A DNA stretch of 64,000 nucleotides from Clostridiales bacterium. GTDB taxonomy: Bacteria > Bacillota > Clostridia > Christensenellales > Aristaeellaceae. Shown in pieces: positions 49,442 through 59,178 of the stretch (position 1 is the first letter of the stretch; each line of letters starts with the position of its first letter). The position numbers and the translations under genes are program-made. The stretch spans positions 40,626 to 104,625 of the forward strand of contig JAHZHZ010000001.1 in the NCBI GenBank assembly GCA_019419995.1, in the 5' to 3' direction. A model generated the notes under the pieces. That model searched no databases and had not been told where the DNA came from. It saw only the letters and a program-made list of their open reading frames with translations.

Positions 49442-52400
49442 ATGGAGTGTCCATTGAAAATGGAAACGAAAAATAATGAAATGGAAATTTTTGAAGATGA
49501 TGAATTCGAATGTTTGGAACTGTTGAATCGGCTGGGAGAGAGTACGGGAGATTATTATTTATATTTTAATTGTAAAACTCAAACAGTGACTTTCTCTGAG
49601 AATATATGCAATACATTTGACCTTTTTTCCCAGGGGCAAACGTCGTGTACGTTGGAAAAATGGCGCAGCATTATGGATGAAAATGATGCCCACAAAATGC
49701 GAAAATTAGAGGGACAGTTGTTGAATACTGTGGGAAAAAGTTATAACCTCAATTATCGTATGACGAATCGTTATAATCAACACATCTGGGTCAACAGTAG
49801 GGGGAAAACTTATGCCGGCGAGGATGGTAAAGTTGCCTATGTTTTAGGGAGGATTTCTACGCAATTTTCTCAAGAACGGCCTATGCCCTCAGAGGGATTT
49901 CATCATGCAGAATTAAAGCAGGCGCTTAAACGCATGCGCGATGCTCAGGAACAAGGTTTTTTGATGCTTGTAGGCATAGATGACCTGAAAATTATCAATA
50001 TTAAATATGGGTGGGAGACGGGGGATGCTATTATACAGAGCCTGTCTGAAGCGATGGCCCAGATCTTACCCCATATGGAGAAGATTTTTCGTCTCAATAG
50101 CGATGTGTTTGCGGCACTGCTACCCTATAGTTCCGTGGATGATATTAAAGATGTATTTAATAAATTGCAGGAATATATGCATGGACAATGCAATGTATCT
50201 GGTGGATGTGTGGCTATTAGGGATTATCAGGCGCCTGATGCCAATGGATTGCTTCAGTATGCGGAGACTTCGCTTGATTCGGCAAAGGCATCGGGAAAGA
50301 ATCGGCTCAGTTTTTTTTCACCAGAAGACTATGAAAAGAAGTTAGTTGCATTGGAGTTGAGGGATGATCTGGAGGATGCAATAGAAAAGAATTTTGAGGG
50401 CTTTTTTCTGGTTTATCAGGCGCAAATTCGTTCTGAAAGCTATGATGTAGTGGGAGCTGAAGCACTTCTGCGTTTTAAATCATCTAAAAGAGGAACAATC
50501 TCTCCTACAGAATTTATACCCATTCTGGAACAGAGTGAGATGATATACAATGTAGGAATGTGGGTAATCCGTGAGGCGCTGGACCAGTGCCGCAGGTGGC
50601 GTAAATTACAGCCTGATTTTCACATGAGCATCAATATGTCCTATGTCCAGTTGGCCTGTGCGGAAGTCGAAATGGACGTTGTGCAAGCGCTCAGAGAAAG
50701 TGGATTACCAGGTAGTGCTCTTACGATCGAAGTTACGGAAAGTATGCAGCTGACCAATTATCCATATTTGAACGATGTTTTTCGTACTTGGAAGCGGGAA
50801 GGTATTCAAATTTCCATAGATGATTTTGGCACTGGTTATTCTAATTTGCAGCGTCTGAAAGAAATGGAAATTGATGAAATAAAAATTGACCGCTGTTTTA
50901 TTACTGGGATTCAAAGCAATGTTTATAATTATCGCCTGGTGAGCAATATGGTGGAGCTGGCAGATAGTTGTCAGATGCGTATTTGCTGTGAAGGCGTTGA
51001 GACAATAGAAGAGTTATCTACATTGGAAAATTTGCGTCCGAGTTTGTATCAGGGATTTTTGTTTGCTAAACCCTGCGCGTCTCAGGAATTTGACCTGACG
51101 GGAACGGAGTGGAGATCAAAGGTTGGCGAATTCGCGGCCATTGAACGGATGCTTAAAGATCTATCCAGGAACCATGAAGGAAAAGTTTCCCTTACGGGAA
51201 CGGAAGAAGCTCTTTATGCCAAGGCTATCCTGGATGAGGAAGAAGAAATTTTTTATCTGAGTGACATGGACACATATGAGATGTATTATCTCAATCCTGC
51301 AGGTCAGAGGCTGGTAGGTGTGAGGGACTATCAGGGGAGGAAATGCTATAAAGTATTGCATGGGTTTGATGCACCCTGCGAATTTTGTACCAATGCACGA
51401 ATTCGGAAAAATTCCTTTTATACATGGGAACATAAAAATAGTTACTGCGGAAGACGGTTTTTGCTCAGAGATAAGTTCATATCCTATATGGGGAAAAATC
51501 TGCGCATGGAAGTGGCTATGGATATCACTAAAAATGAGTGGGTAAGCCAGGCTACTGGAGAACGTCTGGAATTTGCGAACAAGATTGTAGGCTATCTGGA
51601 AACGTTTTCAACATATTCCAATTATAAAGAAGCAGTTCAGCAGGTATTGGCTTCAGTGGGTCAGTTTTATCGCGCAGATCGGGCTTATTTCTTTGAACGG
51701 AATTTCGAAGATGAGAACTATTGGGATAATACCTTTGAGTGGTGCGATAGAAATGTACTTTCCCAGAAGGCAAATCTACAGCATGTGGCGCCGAAAGCTT
51801 TGGAACGTTGGATGCAAAGATTTGAAGATGACAAATCAGTGATTATATTGAACCTGGAATCGTTAAAGGACAGTTCCCCCATCGAGTGGGAAATATTGGC
51901 ACATCAAAATATTCGCCGTCTGATTGCGGTACCATTGCGTAATAAGGGTCGAATCTTTGGGTTTGTTGGTGTAGATAATCCTCGCTATGCTATTTTTGAT
52001 GATTCACAGATGCGGGTACTGGCTTGTTTTCTGTTGGCCCGTATCCGAGAAGATCAAAATGAACGACGATATCAAATGCTGGTGGGGGAAAATAATAATG
52101 AAATCCTGGAAGCCTTGAAGGTTGGATCTTGGAGTATTGATATCAATTTGAAAGATGGGCACAAAGAAATGGAGGGAGATAATATTTTCCGCCAAATCCT
52201 GGGCTTGGGGGCCAATCTGAGTTCTCGAGAGAGATACAATGAGTGGCATGCAAGAATTTGCCTAGAAGATCAGGAAAATGTGGATCAATTTCTGCGGCGT
52301 ATATGCCATCGGCAGGAGCGTGAAACGATGGAATATGTCTGGAAGCATCCCCAAAAAGGAGAGGTTTGTGTTCGCTTCCGAGGTTCTTGTATCCAGAAGA

Positions 52401-52468
52401 CATCACAGTATGCTCGACTGGAGGGCTATTGTAGTATTCTGGAAGAGAAACTGATCCCCATTCCGTGA
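49442..52468 (+). CDS. Cyclic-di-GMP phosphodiesterase with PAS, inactive GGDEF, EAL and GAF domains
   Basis: A 1008-residue soluble signalling protein. Layout: PAS-like (about 35-140), GGDEF-fold (about 165-295) with NSDVF in place of GGDEF, so not a cyclase; EAL (about 310-555); a Cys-rich linker (CEFCTNARIRKNSFYTWEHKNSYCGRRF); GAF (about 715-870); and a C-terminal PAS-like part. The EAL domain keeps its catalytic residues: EALLRF, SINMS, IEVTES, DDFGTGYSN, EIKIDRCF, CCEGVET and YQGFLFAKP, so it should hydrolyse c-di-GMP. The ATG at 49442 has AAAGG close by; an ATG six codons later is an alternative. The gene stands alone, facing the next cyclase gene. Confidence 0.88.
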   Translation: MECPLKMETKNNEMEIFEDDEFECLELLNRLGESTGDYYLYFNCKTQTVTFSENICNTFDLFSQGQTSCTLEKWRSIMDENDAHKMRKLEGQLLNTVGKSYNLNYRMTNRYNQHIWVNSRGKTYAGEDGKVAYVLGRISTQFSQERPMPSEGFHHAELKQALKRMRDAQEQGFLMLVGIDDLKIINIKYGWETGDAIIQSLSEAMAQILPHMEKIFRLNSDVFAALLPYSSVDDIKDVFNKLQEYMHGQCNVSGGCVAIRDYQAPDANGLLQYAETSLDSAKASGKNRLSFFSPEDYEKKLVALELRDDLEDAIEKNFEGFFLVYQAQIRSESYDVVGAEALLRFKSSKRGTISPTEFIPILEQSEMIYNVGMWVIREALDQCRRWRKLQPDFHMSINMSYVQLACAEVEMDVVQALRESGLPGSALTIEVTESMQLTNYPYLNDVFRTWKREGIQISIDDFGTGYSNLQRLKEMEIDEIKIDRCFITGIQSNVYNYRLVSNMVELADSCQMRICCEGVETIEELSTLENLRPSLYQGFLFAKPCASQEFDLTGTEWRSKVGEFAAIERMLKDLSRNHEGKVSLTGTEEALYAKAILDEEEEIFYLSDMDTYEMYYLNPAGQRLVGVRDYQGRKCYKVLHGFDAPCEFCTNARIRKNSFYTWEHKNSYCGRRFLLRDKFISYMGKNLRMEVAMDITKNEWVSQATGERLEFANKIVGYLETFSTYSNYKEAVQQVLASVGQFYRADRAYFFERNFEDENYWDNTFEWCDRNVLSQKANLQHVAPKALERWMQRFEDDKSVIILNLESLKDSSPIEWEILAHQNIRRLIAVPLRNKGRIFGFVGVDNPRYAIFDDSQMRVLACFLLARIREDQNERRYQMLVGENNNEILEALKVGSWSIDINLKDGHKEMEGDNIFRQILGLGANLSSRERYNEWHARICLEDQENVDQFLRRICHRQERETMEYVWKHPQKGEVCVRFRGSCIQKTSQYARLEGYCSILEEKLIPIP

Positions 52469-52517
52469 AAGAAGAAGGTTCTCCTGCGCGCTGAAGGTCA
52501 GCCATAGTGACAAAGCG

Positions 52518-52570
52518 AATGCACCCCCTGTTCCATTGATTGCGCTGGAACTGGAGGTGCATTTTCCTTT
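52518..52570 (+). terminator. Terminator after the EAL-domain gene
   Basis: Long stem of AATGCACC and GTTCC with GGAAC and GGTGCATT (52518-52534 with 52547-52563), then TTCCTTTT. Confidence 0.75.
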
Positions 52571-52614
52571 TATAACTACATAACAAGGGAATAGGGGGAA
52601 CTGGAGGAAGCGAG

Positions 52615-53982
52615 TTAGTTTTTTTCTTCGGTGCGATGCTGCAAATTGTAATATTTTTTCTTTTTTTTATACATACTCATATCAGCCTCTTCCAGCTGTT
52701 CATCAATATTGCAATTAGAGCAACGCCAGGATACACCCTCGGAAATACTAATTCCCGAACTTTTCATATTCTGGCAAACCTCGTTGACTGCACGCCCAAA
52801 AGAACTTTCGTCCATAGTGGTATTAATGACCACAAATTCATCGCCCCCTACACGATAGGCTTTCTCCTGAAATGAGCTGCGAATGTGAGCTGCGGCGCCC
52901 TGGATTAGACTGTCACCGGAACTGTGCCCCAAATGATCGTTAGTTTTTTTCAGTTCGTTAAGATCAAAGCAGGCGACACCCAGTTGAAATATTTTTTCAC
53001 TGCGCAGATAGTCTATGTCGCGATTAAAACCATTTCGATTTAACAGCCCAGTCAGGGAATCTTCAAAACTCAGGCGTTGGAGCATTGATTCAAGTTCCAC
53101 ACGCGCAGTTACGTTGTAGGCGCTGACTTGTATAACTTGGCCATGGGGACTCTGGCTAATCATGCTAATTTTGCTACTAAGATGAATAGGTTTATTGTTT
53201 TCTTTAAGGATACGGAAGGCGACATGAAAAGAATCTTCCGGTTTTTGCAAACGGGCCAGAGCATCTTCTAATAAAGGAATGTCGTCTGGGTCCACATCTT
53301 TGGGATATCCCTTGGACCAGTCTTGCGACTCCGCCTCTCTACGGGTTTTGCCAAGGATGTCCGCTAGCGCCTGATTACAGGTTAATAGACGATAGCTTCC
53401 ATTTTGGCGTATTAAACGTATAATTGCACAGGGAACCGTATCATAAATACTGGCTAACTCGGCATTTTGAGAGTCGAGTAATTTCTTCTCTTCGGCCATA
53501 CATTGTTGGAAATATTTCTGAGATTGAGCCGCCATGTGAGAGGGAAAACCTTCTTCTCCTTCCATCATTTCTGTATAGGGATTGGAGATATGGATGTGGC
53601 AGCAACGGATTTTGTTGTCTACCTGTCGAAAAATGGTAGTGACGCGCTGGTGCACTTTAAGATATGTCCCAGTGGAAGGCGCAGTAGAGATCCATACTCT
53701 TCCTGCACATAAGTAAGCATTGGGGGCGATCTCCAATGCATCATAGGATTCATCTGTAAGGACACAAGGAAGAACTTTTCCGGAAAAGCGTCGGAAAGTA
53801 TCGACGAGCGTATCATATTGTGTAGCATATTCCTGTTCACCGGCACCAAACCATATAATCGGTTCATCTAACAATTCAATGATTGCTTCGACGTCGTTTT
53901 CACAGTAATGCTTGTGCATTATATAACGCGTTAAATCAATGGCGGTTTGCCGATTTAAGACTGAAAAATGCGATATATTCAT
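52615..53982 (-). CDS. Soluble diguanylate cyclase with SnoaL-like and PAS domains
   Basis: Makes c-di-GMP from two GTP. Of 455 residues, about 10-135 form an NTF2/SnoaL-like fold (NDVEAIIELLDEPIIWFGAGEQEYA and VWISTAPSTGTYLKVHQRVTTIFRQ), a possible small-ligand sensor found in cyclases of Clostridia; about 165-290 is a PAS domain; about 295-450 is GGDEF with FEDSLTGLLNRNGF, FDLNELKKTNDHLGHSSGD and intact RVGGDEFVV. The ATG at 53982 has GGAGG seven bases upstream; an ATG two codons earlier is too close to that site. Divergent from the membrane cyclase operon at 54257. Confidence 0.88.
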   Translation of the reverse strand: MNISHFSVLNRQTAIDLTRYIMHKHYCENDVEAIIELLDEPIIWFGAGEQEYATQYDTLVDTFRRFSGKVLPCVLTDESYDALEIAPNAYLCAGRVWISTAPSTGTYLKVHQRVTTIFRQVDNKIRCCHIHISNPYTEMMEGEEGFPSHMAAQSQKYFQQCMAEEKKLLDSQNAELASIYDTVPCAIIRLIRQNGSYRLLTCNQALADILGKTRREAESQDWSKGYPKDVDPDDIPLLEDALARLQKPEDSFHVAFRILKENNKPIHLSSKISMISQSPHGQVIQVSAYNVTARVELESMLQRLSFEDSLTGLLNRNGFNRDIDYLRSEKIFQLGVACFDLNELKKTNDHLGHSSGDSLIQGAAAHIRSSFQEKAYRVGGDEFVVINTTMDESSFGRAVNEVCQNMKSSGISISEGVSWRCSNCNIDEQLEEADMSMYKKKKKYYNLQHRTEEKN

Positions 53983-54157
53983 TGCCATTCCTCCAAAAGT
54001 TGATTTGTTCGGCATCGAAGAACCGCTCAAAACCACTTTTATCCGTGAGTTCTTTAATTATAAAGTATAACAGTAAATATAAAAAGAAATTTTTGGGAAA
54101 TGATGAAAGTATATTCAAAAATAAGTTGGACATATTAAAATTTTGTAAAAAACATAG

Positions 54158-54186
54158 TTTACAAAAATTCCCAAGGAGGTTATAAT
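54158..54186 (+). promoter_or_regulatory. Promoter of the cyclase-kinase-HD-GYP-Hpt operon
   Basis: TTTACA, 17-base spacer, TATAAT, 70 bases before the first start codon, within a 274-base AT-rich divergent region. An AAGGAGG in the spacer is not next to any start. Confidence 0.65.
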
Positions 54187-54256
54187 AAAAATATCTATCA
54201 TTCAGGGTCAATTCAGCAAAAACGGCTTAATTTCGTAACCCAGAAGTCTTTGAAAA

Positions 54257-55480
54257 ATGGGAGGGATTGAAATACTAACAGTAGTTAATGGGAATCATTC
54301 GGCGATCAATCTTCCTGCCGTATTCATTGCAAATGGGTTGGGAGCCTGCCTGATGATTGCCCTTTTGCTCAGCCGATATAGGCGGGTGGAAATGGCTTCG
54401 CTGGATGGAAAAATATTTGTGCATATGTGCCGGCTTTCGCTAATGTTGTGTGTGTTGGAGGCGGCCGGATTTGCTATAGATGGAAGAATATTTTGGGGTT
54501 CTCGGGAGATTTATACCTTCATTAATGTTCTTTTGTTTGCATTCAACGCCATATTTGCCAGCTTATGGGTATGCTATGTGGATTATAAGCTTTTTTCTGA
54601 CATGCGCCACTTGCGCACTGTAGGTACGATTGTCGGGATCCCTTCGGGCATTATAGTCCTGATGTGTGTGGCGAATTTCTTTACGGATATCTTTTTTAGC
54701 ATAGGCCCAGATAACGTCTATCAACGAAAACCCCTGTGCGTATTGCCTTACATGGTTTCGATATCGTACATGACCTATGGGGCAATGATAGCGTTTTTAC
54801 ACGGCAAGAAGAAGGACAGACATCTGCTGACTACGGTATTGATCTATCTGGTTCCGGTAGTGGCAGGGGCTTTGATTCAATACTTCAACTATGGACTTAG
54901 CCTGATTTGGGTTTCCACAGCCTTTGGTTTGACATATATATACATCAATCTGCAACATGAAATGTACTATTTGGATTCTTTGACGGGCTTATACAATCGC
55001 AGTTATTTATTTGATCATCTTGTTGAAATAAAGGCCACTCGTACAAAAGGGAAAAACGGTCATATTTTGGGCATGATGTTGGATATCAATGACTTTAAGT
55101 CTATCAACGATACCTACGGCCATCAGGAGGGCGATGTAGCGCTGTGTGCCGTGGGCGAGGTGCTCAAACAGGCAGTGGAAGAGAAGGGTGTAGCTGTTCG
55201 TTACGGCGGAGATGAATTTGTTATTTTGCTGGAAGGAGTAATGGTGGAAGAAGGTCATCGTATTTGGCAGCGAATTCAGAAAGGCGTTGAACAATATAAC
55301 AATTCCAGACAGGCAGAATATCATATTTCTTTGGCAGTAGGTATAGCGGAATTGCAGCTATTGGATATCGAGGCGTTCTTTCGAGAGATGGATCGGAACA
55401 TGTATACCTGCAAAAGAGAGTTTTATCAGCAATTGAGCTGCAAAGCGCAGAGCACAGATAACCAGGATGGGCAGAACTAG
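54257..55480 (+). CDS. Membrane diguanylate cyclase
   Basis: A 407-residue protein with seven to eight membrane helices (residues about 18-235) like a 7TM sensor, followed by a GGDEF domain: LDSLTGLYNRSYLFDHL, LDINDFKSINDTYGHQEGD and VRYGGDEFVILLEG, all catalytic residues present. An inhibitory-site RxxD is not obvious. The ATG at 54257 lacks a good ribosome binding site; GGGAGGG lies just inside the frame, but no later in-frame start codon fits it. First gene of a four-gene operon; its stop is 16 bases before the kinase start. Confidence 0.87.
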   Translation: MGGIEILTVVNGNHSAINLPAVFIANGLGACLMIALLLSRYRRVEMASLDGKIFVHMCRLSLMLCVLEAAGFAIDGRIFWGSREIYTFINVLLFAFNAIFASLWVCYVDYKLFSDMRHLRTVGTIVGIPSGIIVLMCVANFFTDIFFSIGPDNVYQRKPLCVLPYMVSISYMTYGAMIAFLHGKKKDRHLLTTVLIYLVPVVAGALIQYFNYGLSLIWVSTAFGLTYIYINLQHEMYYLDSLTGLYNRSYLFDHLVEIKATRTKGKNGHILGMMLDINDFKSINDTYGHQEGDVALCAVGEVLKQAVEEKGVAVRYGGDEFVILLEGVMVEEGHRIWQRIQKGVEQYNNSRQAEYHISLAVGIAELQLLDIEAFFREMDRNMYTCKREFYQQLSCKAQSTDNQDGQN

Positions 55481-55495
55481 AAGGAGGAAACGGAA

Positions 55496-58060
55496 TTGAA
55501 GAAGGGGCCGCACGGTGTATCGTGGACTCGAAAACTGACAGGCAGAGCACTTAATGTAGCTCTTTTGATTATGGTAGCGATACTTCTGTATTTTACTGTG
55601 CATTTGGTGCGCATCAAAATGTTGCAAAATGCACAGGAACTGGGCATGGCTCTGGCTAAGAGTTATGCGGTAGAAGAACAAATGAATATTGATGCGCTGC
55701 AGCACTATGCTGAATTGGCCAGTGAGTATTTAGACGAGATCAGCAGCGACGGGAGCGATTTTCAAGAGATTCAGACCTGGCTTGAAAGTTATTTTATAAA
55801 GCTAACAAATATTGTTGGTGATCAGACGGTAGATCCATATGCTGTAATTGATGGGTATATCGTGGCTGCAAATCCTTGGGATGGAGACGGCGATTACCGT
55901 TACGAAGAAACCACGTGGTACAAGCAGGCAATTGATGCCCGGGGAGAAGTGGTCTGCAGCGATGTCTACGTGGATGCCATTACTGGGGAACGAGTCTTTA
56001 CCATTTCTAAGGCCCTTCACAATGAGGGAGACGTCTTTGCCATGGATGTCTATATTCAAAATGCCAGCGCGCACAATTCTACTTATACCCTCCCTGCAGG
56101 CAGTTCCTGTTACCTATGCGATCAGAATGGAGTGCTGCTTCGATCAGTAACAGAATGGGACGCCAGTGAGGTAGATCTACAGAGCTATGGATCTTTCTTG
56201 ATGGAGGGGATCAGAGATGGATCCTTGCTGGCTTATGATGCTACGTTTGAGGATCCCATGGGTGTAGTCAAGGGCGCCTATTACTCTCCTATGAGCAATG
56301 GCTGGACGGTTATTTTAACCATTCCTATCAATTCTATTCTAATGGGAGATCGCAATTATGTGGTATATGTAATTGCCATTATTGCGGTATTGCTATTTGC
56401 AGCGTTGGCCTTTATGACGGTTCGGGATATGATACAGAATCGAAAGATGAGCCGTGCTGCAGATACCATTAAAATGTTGGGGGACTCCTTTTATGCCATC
56501 TTTCGAATTAATTTCAGGGATGGAACCTATGAGGCCATCAAGGTCAATCCAGATATAGCAGATAAATTGCCTGCGCGGGGGGATTATGCCCTTGTAATGA
56601 AGGCAATGGAAACGGTGGTAAAGCCAGAAACTTTCCATGTTTTTGTGCAGAGCTTTTCTCTGGAAAGTATTCGGCAGCGGGTTAAGGAAAGGATTGCCGA
56701 TTATGGAGGAAGTTATGAACGAAAATTTGGAGACAGATATTATTGGGTTAACATTCGAACTTTGTACAATGCAAAGGTTGCTCCGGATGAGGTCATTCTT
56801 TGCTTCAGGCACGTAGATGAAGAAAAGCGTCAGGAATTGCAGCATTCCATCATTTTGCAAAACGCCCTGGAGACGATGCAACACAGCACGGAAGCCAAGA
56901 CGGATTTTTTCAGCAGAATGTCTCATGACATGCGCACACCTCTTAATGCGGTCATTGGTTGCTGTGATTTGGCACTTAAGAGTTATAAGGCCGGAGATTA
57001 TGGCAAGGTGCATGAGTATCTTGAGAAAATTGAATTTGCCGGCAAGCAGCTTCTGGACTTGATTAATGATATCCTTGAATTATCCCGAATGGAGGCTGGC
57101 AAAAATTACCTTCAGGAAAAACCTTTTGATTTGAGACAATTGTTGACGAACATTACAGATATATTCCGTGATGTGGCCGAGACCGAGGGAAAGACATTTG
57201 TGGTGGATCTGAATTTAAGGCAGAATATGGTGATAGGAGATGAGCAGAAGATTTCTCAGATTGTCAATAATTTGCTGTCTAATTCCTTTAAATATAGCAA
57301 TCCTGGTGCACAAATACGATTGGAGGCCCGGCAGTTTGGTGAGCAGAGACATGGCAAATATCAAATTGTAGTGGAGGATACGGGCATAGGAATGTCTGAA
57401 GGATTTCTGGAACATCTCTTTGAGCCCTATTCAAGAGAAACTGTCTTTTCAGCCCATTCAAAGTTGGGGGCTGGACTGGGCATGCCCATTGTGAAGAATC
57501 TGGTTCAGCGAATGAATGGGGAAATATCGGTGGAGAGTAAACTGGGTAAGGGTAGCCGTTTTTCGGTGACAATTCCTCTACAGAACATGGAAGGCCACGA
57601 GGTAGAGGCCTTGGGGAAGGACAGTGTAAAACATGAGGCATTTGACTGGAATGGCCGTCATGTACTCGTGGCAGAGGATAACGATTTAAATATGGAGATC
57701 ATCACGGAAGTTCTCAGTCAGCTTGGAGCCCAGGTAGTTCCTGCGGAGAATGGCGCGGAAGCCGTGCATCAGTTTGAAACCAGCGATTCCTTCTTTTTTG
57801 ATGTGATCCTGATGGACATGCAGATGCCGGTTATGGACGGCTGTGAGGCAGCTTCAGCTATCCGGGCTTTGAATAGGGAAGATGCCCGGTGTGTGCCTAT
57901 TATAGCAGTAACGGCTAATGCATTCGCAGAAGATATTGAGAGAAGCAGTCGGGCGGGAATGGACGATCACATTTCCAAGCCCATTGATATGGCTTTGCTG
58001 GGAAAAGCGTTGCAGAAAATTTTGTGGGAACGGGATGCGGGCGGCCGTCGTGCGGAATAA
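55496..58060 (+). CDS. Hybrid histidine kinase with extracellular Cache-type sensor
   Basis: An 854-residue membrane sensor. TM1 at about 20-40, an outside domain of about 240 residues (WYKQAIDARGEVVCSDVYVDAITGERVFTISKAL, dCache-like), TM2 at about 285-305, a PAS-like stretch, HisKA with FFSRMSHDMRTPLNAVIG (phospho-His near 477), HATPase with NNLLSNSFKYSNPG, VEDTGIGMSEGF and KLGAGLGMPIVKNL, and a C-terminal receiver with VAEDNDLNMEII and ILMDMQMPVMDG (phospho-Asp near 772). The start is TTG at 55496 with AGGAGG eight bases upstream. A kinase-attached receiver needs an Hpt partner, and one is encoded in this operon. Confidence 0.92.
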   Translation: MKKGPHGVSWTRKLTGRALNVALLIMVAILLYFTVHLVRIKMLQNAQELGMALAKSYAVEEQMNIDALQHYAELASEYLDEISSDGSDFQEIQTWLESYFIKLTNIVGDQTVDPYAVIDGYIVAANPWDGDGDYRYEETTWYKQAIDARGEVVCSDVYVDAITGERVFTISKALHNEGDVFAMDVYIQNASAHNSTYTLPAGSSCYLCDQNGVLLRSVTEWDASEVDLQSYGSFLMEGIRDGSLLAYDATFEDPMGVVKGAYYSPMSNGWTVILTIPINSILMGDRNYVVYVIAIIAVLLFAALAFMTVRDMIQNRKMSRAADTIKMLGDSFYAIFRINFRDGTYEAIKVNPDIADKLPARGDYALVMKAMETVVKPETFHVFVQSFSLESIRQRVKERIADYGGSYERKFGDRYYWVNIRTLYNAKVAPDEVILCFRHVDEEKRQELQHSIILQNALETMQHSTEAKTDFFSRMSHDMRTPLNAVIGCCDLALKSYKAGDYGKVHEYLEKIEFAGKQLLDLINDILELSRMEAGKNYLQEKPFDLRQLLTNITDIFRDVAETEGKTFVVDLNLRQNMVIGDEQKISQIVNNLLSNSFKYSNPGAQIRLEARQFGEQRHGKYQIVVEDTGIGMSEGFLEHLFEPYSRETVFSAHSKLGAGLGMPIVKNLVQRMNGEISVESKLGKGSRFSVTIPLQNMEGHEVEALGKDSVKHEAFDWNGRHVLVAEDNDLNMEIITEVLSQLGAQVVPAENGAEAVHQFETSDSFFFDVILMDMQMPVMDGCEAASAIRALNREDARCVPIIAVTANAFAEDIERSSRAGMDDHISKPIDMALLGKALQKILWERDAGGRRAE

Positions 58061-58099
58061 TAGTGCAGAAGAAACGGAATTTGAATTTGGAGGCAAAGC

Positions 58100-59173
58100 A
58101 TGGGGGACATCCGAAAAGGAACAATTCTCATTGTAGATGATGAAGAAATTAATCGCGCTATTTTAGCTAACTTGTTTGAGGAAGAATATACTATACTGGA
58201 AGCAGAGAATGGAAGAGAAGGTCTTCGACAAATTTTAAAGTATCAGGAGATCCTGAATGCCGTCCTTCTGGATGTAATCATGCCGGAAATGAATGGGCTG
58301 GAAGTGCTCCAGCAGTTGTTTGAAGAGGACTTGACATCCAGTATACCGGTTTTTTTGATTACTGCAGATGCCAGTGACAATACCATGCGCCAGGCCTATG
58401 AAATGGGTGTTATGGATTTCATTTCAAAACCGGTTGTACCTTACGTAATTCATAGGCGAGTTAATTCTGTGGTGGAATTGTTTCAGGCCCGAAAGAAGCT
58501 GAGCGCAGAGGTTCAGCGCCAGCGGGATCAGCTGCTGGTGCAGGCCCAGCAATTAGCTGATATGGGGATGGGTACTGTGGAAGCCCTGGCTACAGCTATT
58601 GAATTTAGGAGCGATGAATCTGGCGAGCATGTGCAGAGGATTCATGATATTACCTGTTACCTGCTTTGCAATACACCCTTGGGCGATGGCCTTGATAGGG
58701 ATGAAATCGATCTGATAGGGATGGCATCGATTATGCATGATGTGGGGAAGATTTCTATTCCCGATCAGATTTTGCATAAAAGAGGGCGATTGACGACTGA
58801 GGAATTTGAAATTATGAAAAGCCATACGATCAAAGGGGCAGAGCTTCTCTCTACGATTCCGCAGATGCGGCAGCATGAAGTTTTTCGCTATGCCTATGAT
58901 ATCGCCTTGCATCATCATGAGCGTTGGGATGGCCGGGGATATCCCCATGGATTGGTGGGAAATGAAACACCCATTTGGACGCAAATTGTAGCCCTGGCAG
59001 ATGTCTACGATGCATTGGTGAGTAAGCGTTGCTATAAGGATGCCTTACCTACGGATGTAGCGGTGGAAATGATCCTTAGTGGTCAGTGCGGGGTATTTAA
59101 TCCCCAACTTTTGCACTGTTTCCAGAGTGTGGAGCCCTCGCTTCGACAGTTTTATCAGACCAGAAAGGAGTAA
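58100..59173 (+). CDS. HD-GYP response regulator (c-di-GMP phosphodiesterase)
   Basis: A 357-residue regulator. Residues 1-125 are a receiver (ILIVDDEEINRAIL, the phospho-Asp in NAVLLDVIMPEMNGL, and the conserved Lys in ISKPV); a coiled coil (about 128-155) links to an HD-GYP domain (about 160-350) with SGEHVQRI, MHDVGKISIPD and HHHERWDGRGYPHGL, so the metal-binding His and Asp residues and the GYP motif are intact. It should linearise c-di-GMP when phosphorylated. GGAGG precedes the ATG. It lies 39 bases after the kinase and 5 bases before the Hpt gene. Confidence 0.92.
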   Translation: MGDIRKGTILIVDDEEINRAILANLFEEEYTILEAENGREGLRQILKYQEILNAVLLDVIMPEMNGLEVLQQLFEEDLTSSIPVFLITADASDNTMRQAYEMGVMDFISKPVVPYVIHRRVNSVVELFQARKKLSAEVQRQRDQLLVQAQQLADMGMGTVEALATAIEFRSDESGEHVQRIHDITCYLLCNTPLGDGLDRDEIDLIGMASIMHDVGKISIPDQILHKRGRLTTEEFEIMKSHTIKGAELLSTIPQMRQHEVFRYAYDIALHHHERWDGRGYPHGLVGNETPIWTQIVALADVYDALVSKRCYKDALPTDVAVEMILSGQCGVFNPQLLHCFQSVEPSLRQFYQTRKE

Positions 59174-59178
59174 TACAA

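Noticed and set aside
54121..54256. c-di-GMP riboswitch before the cyclase operon
   Set aside because: The leader lacks the conserved GEMM core and a clear set of stems.
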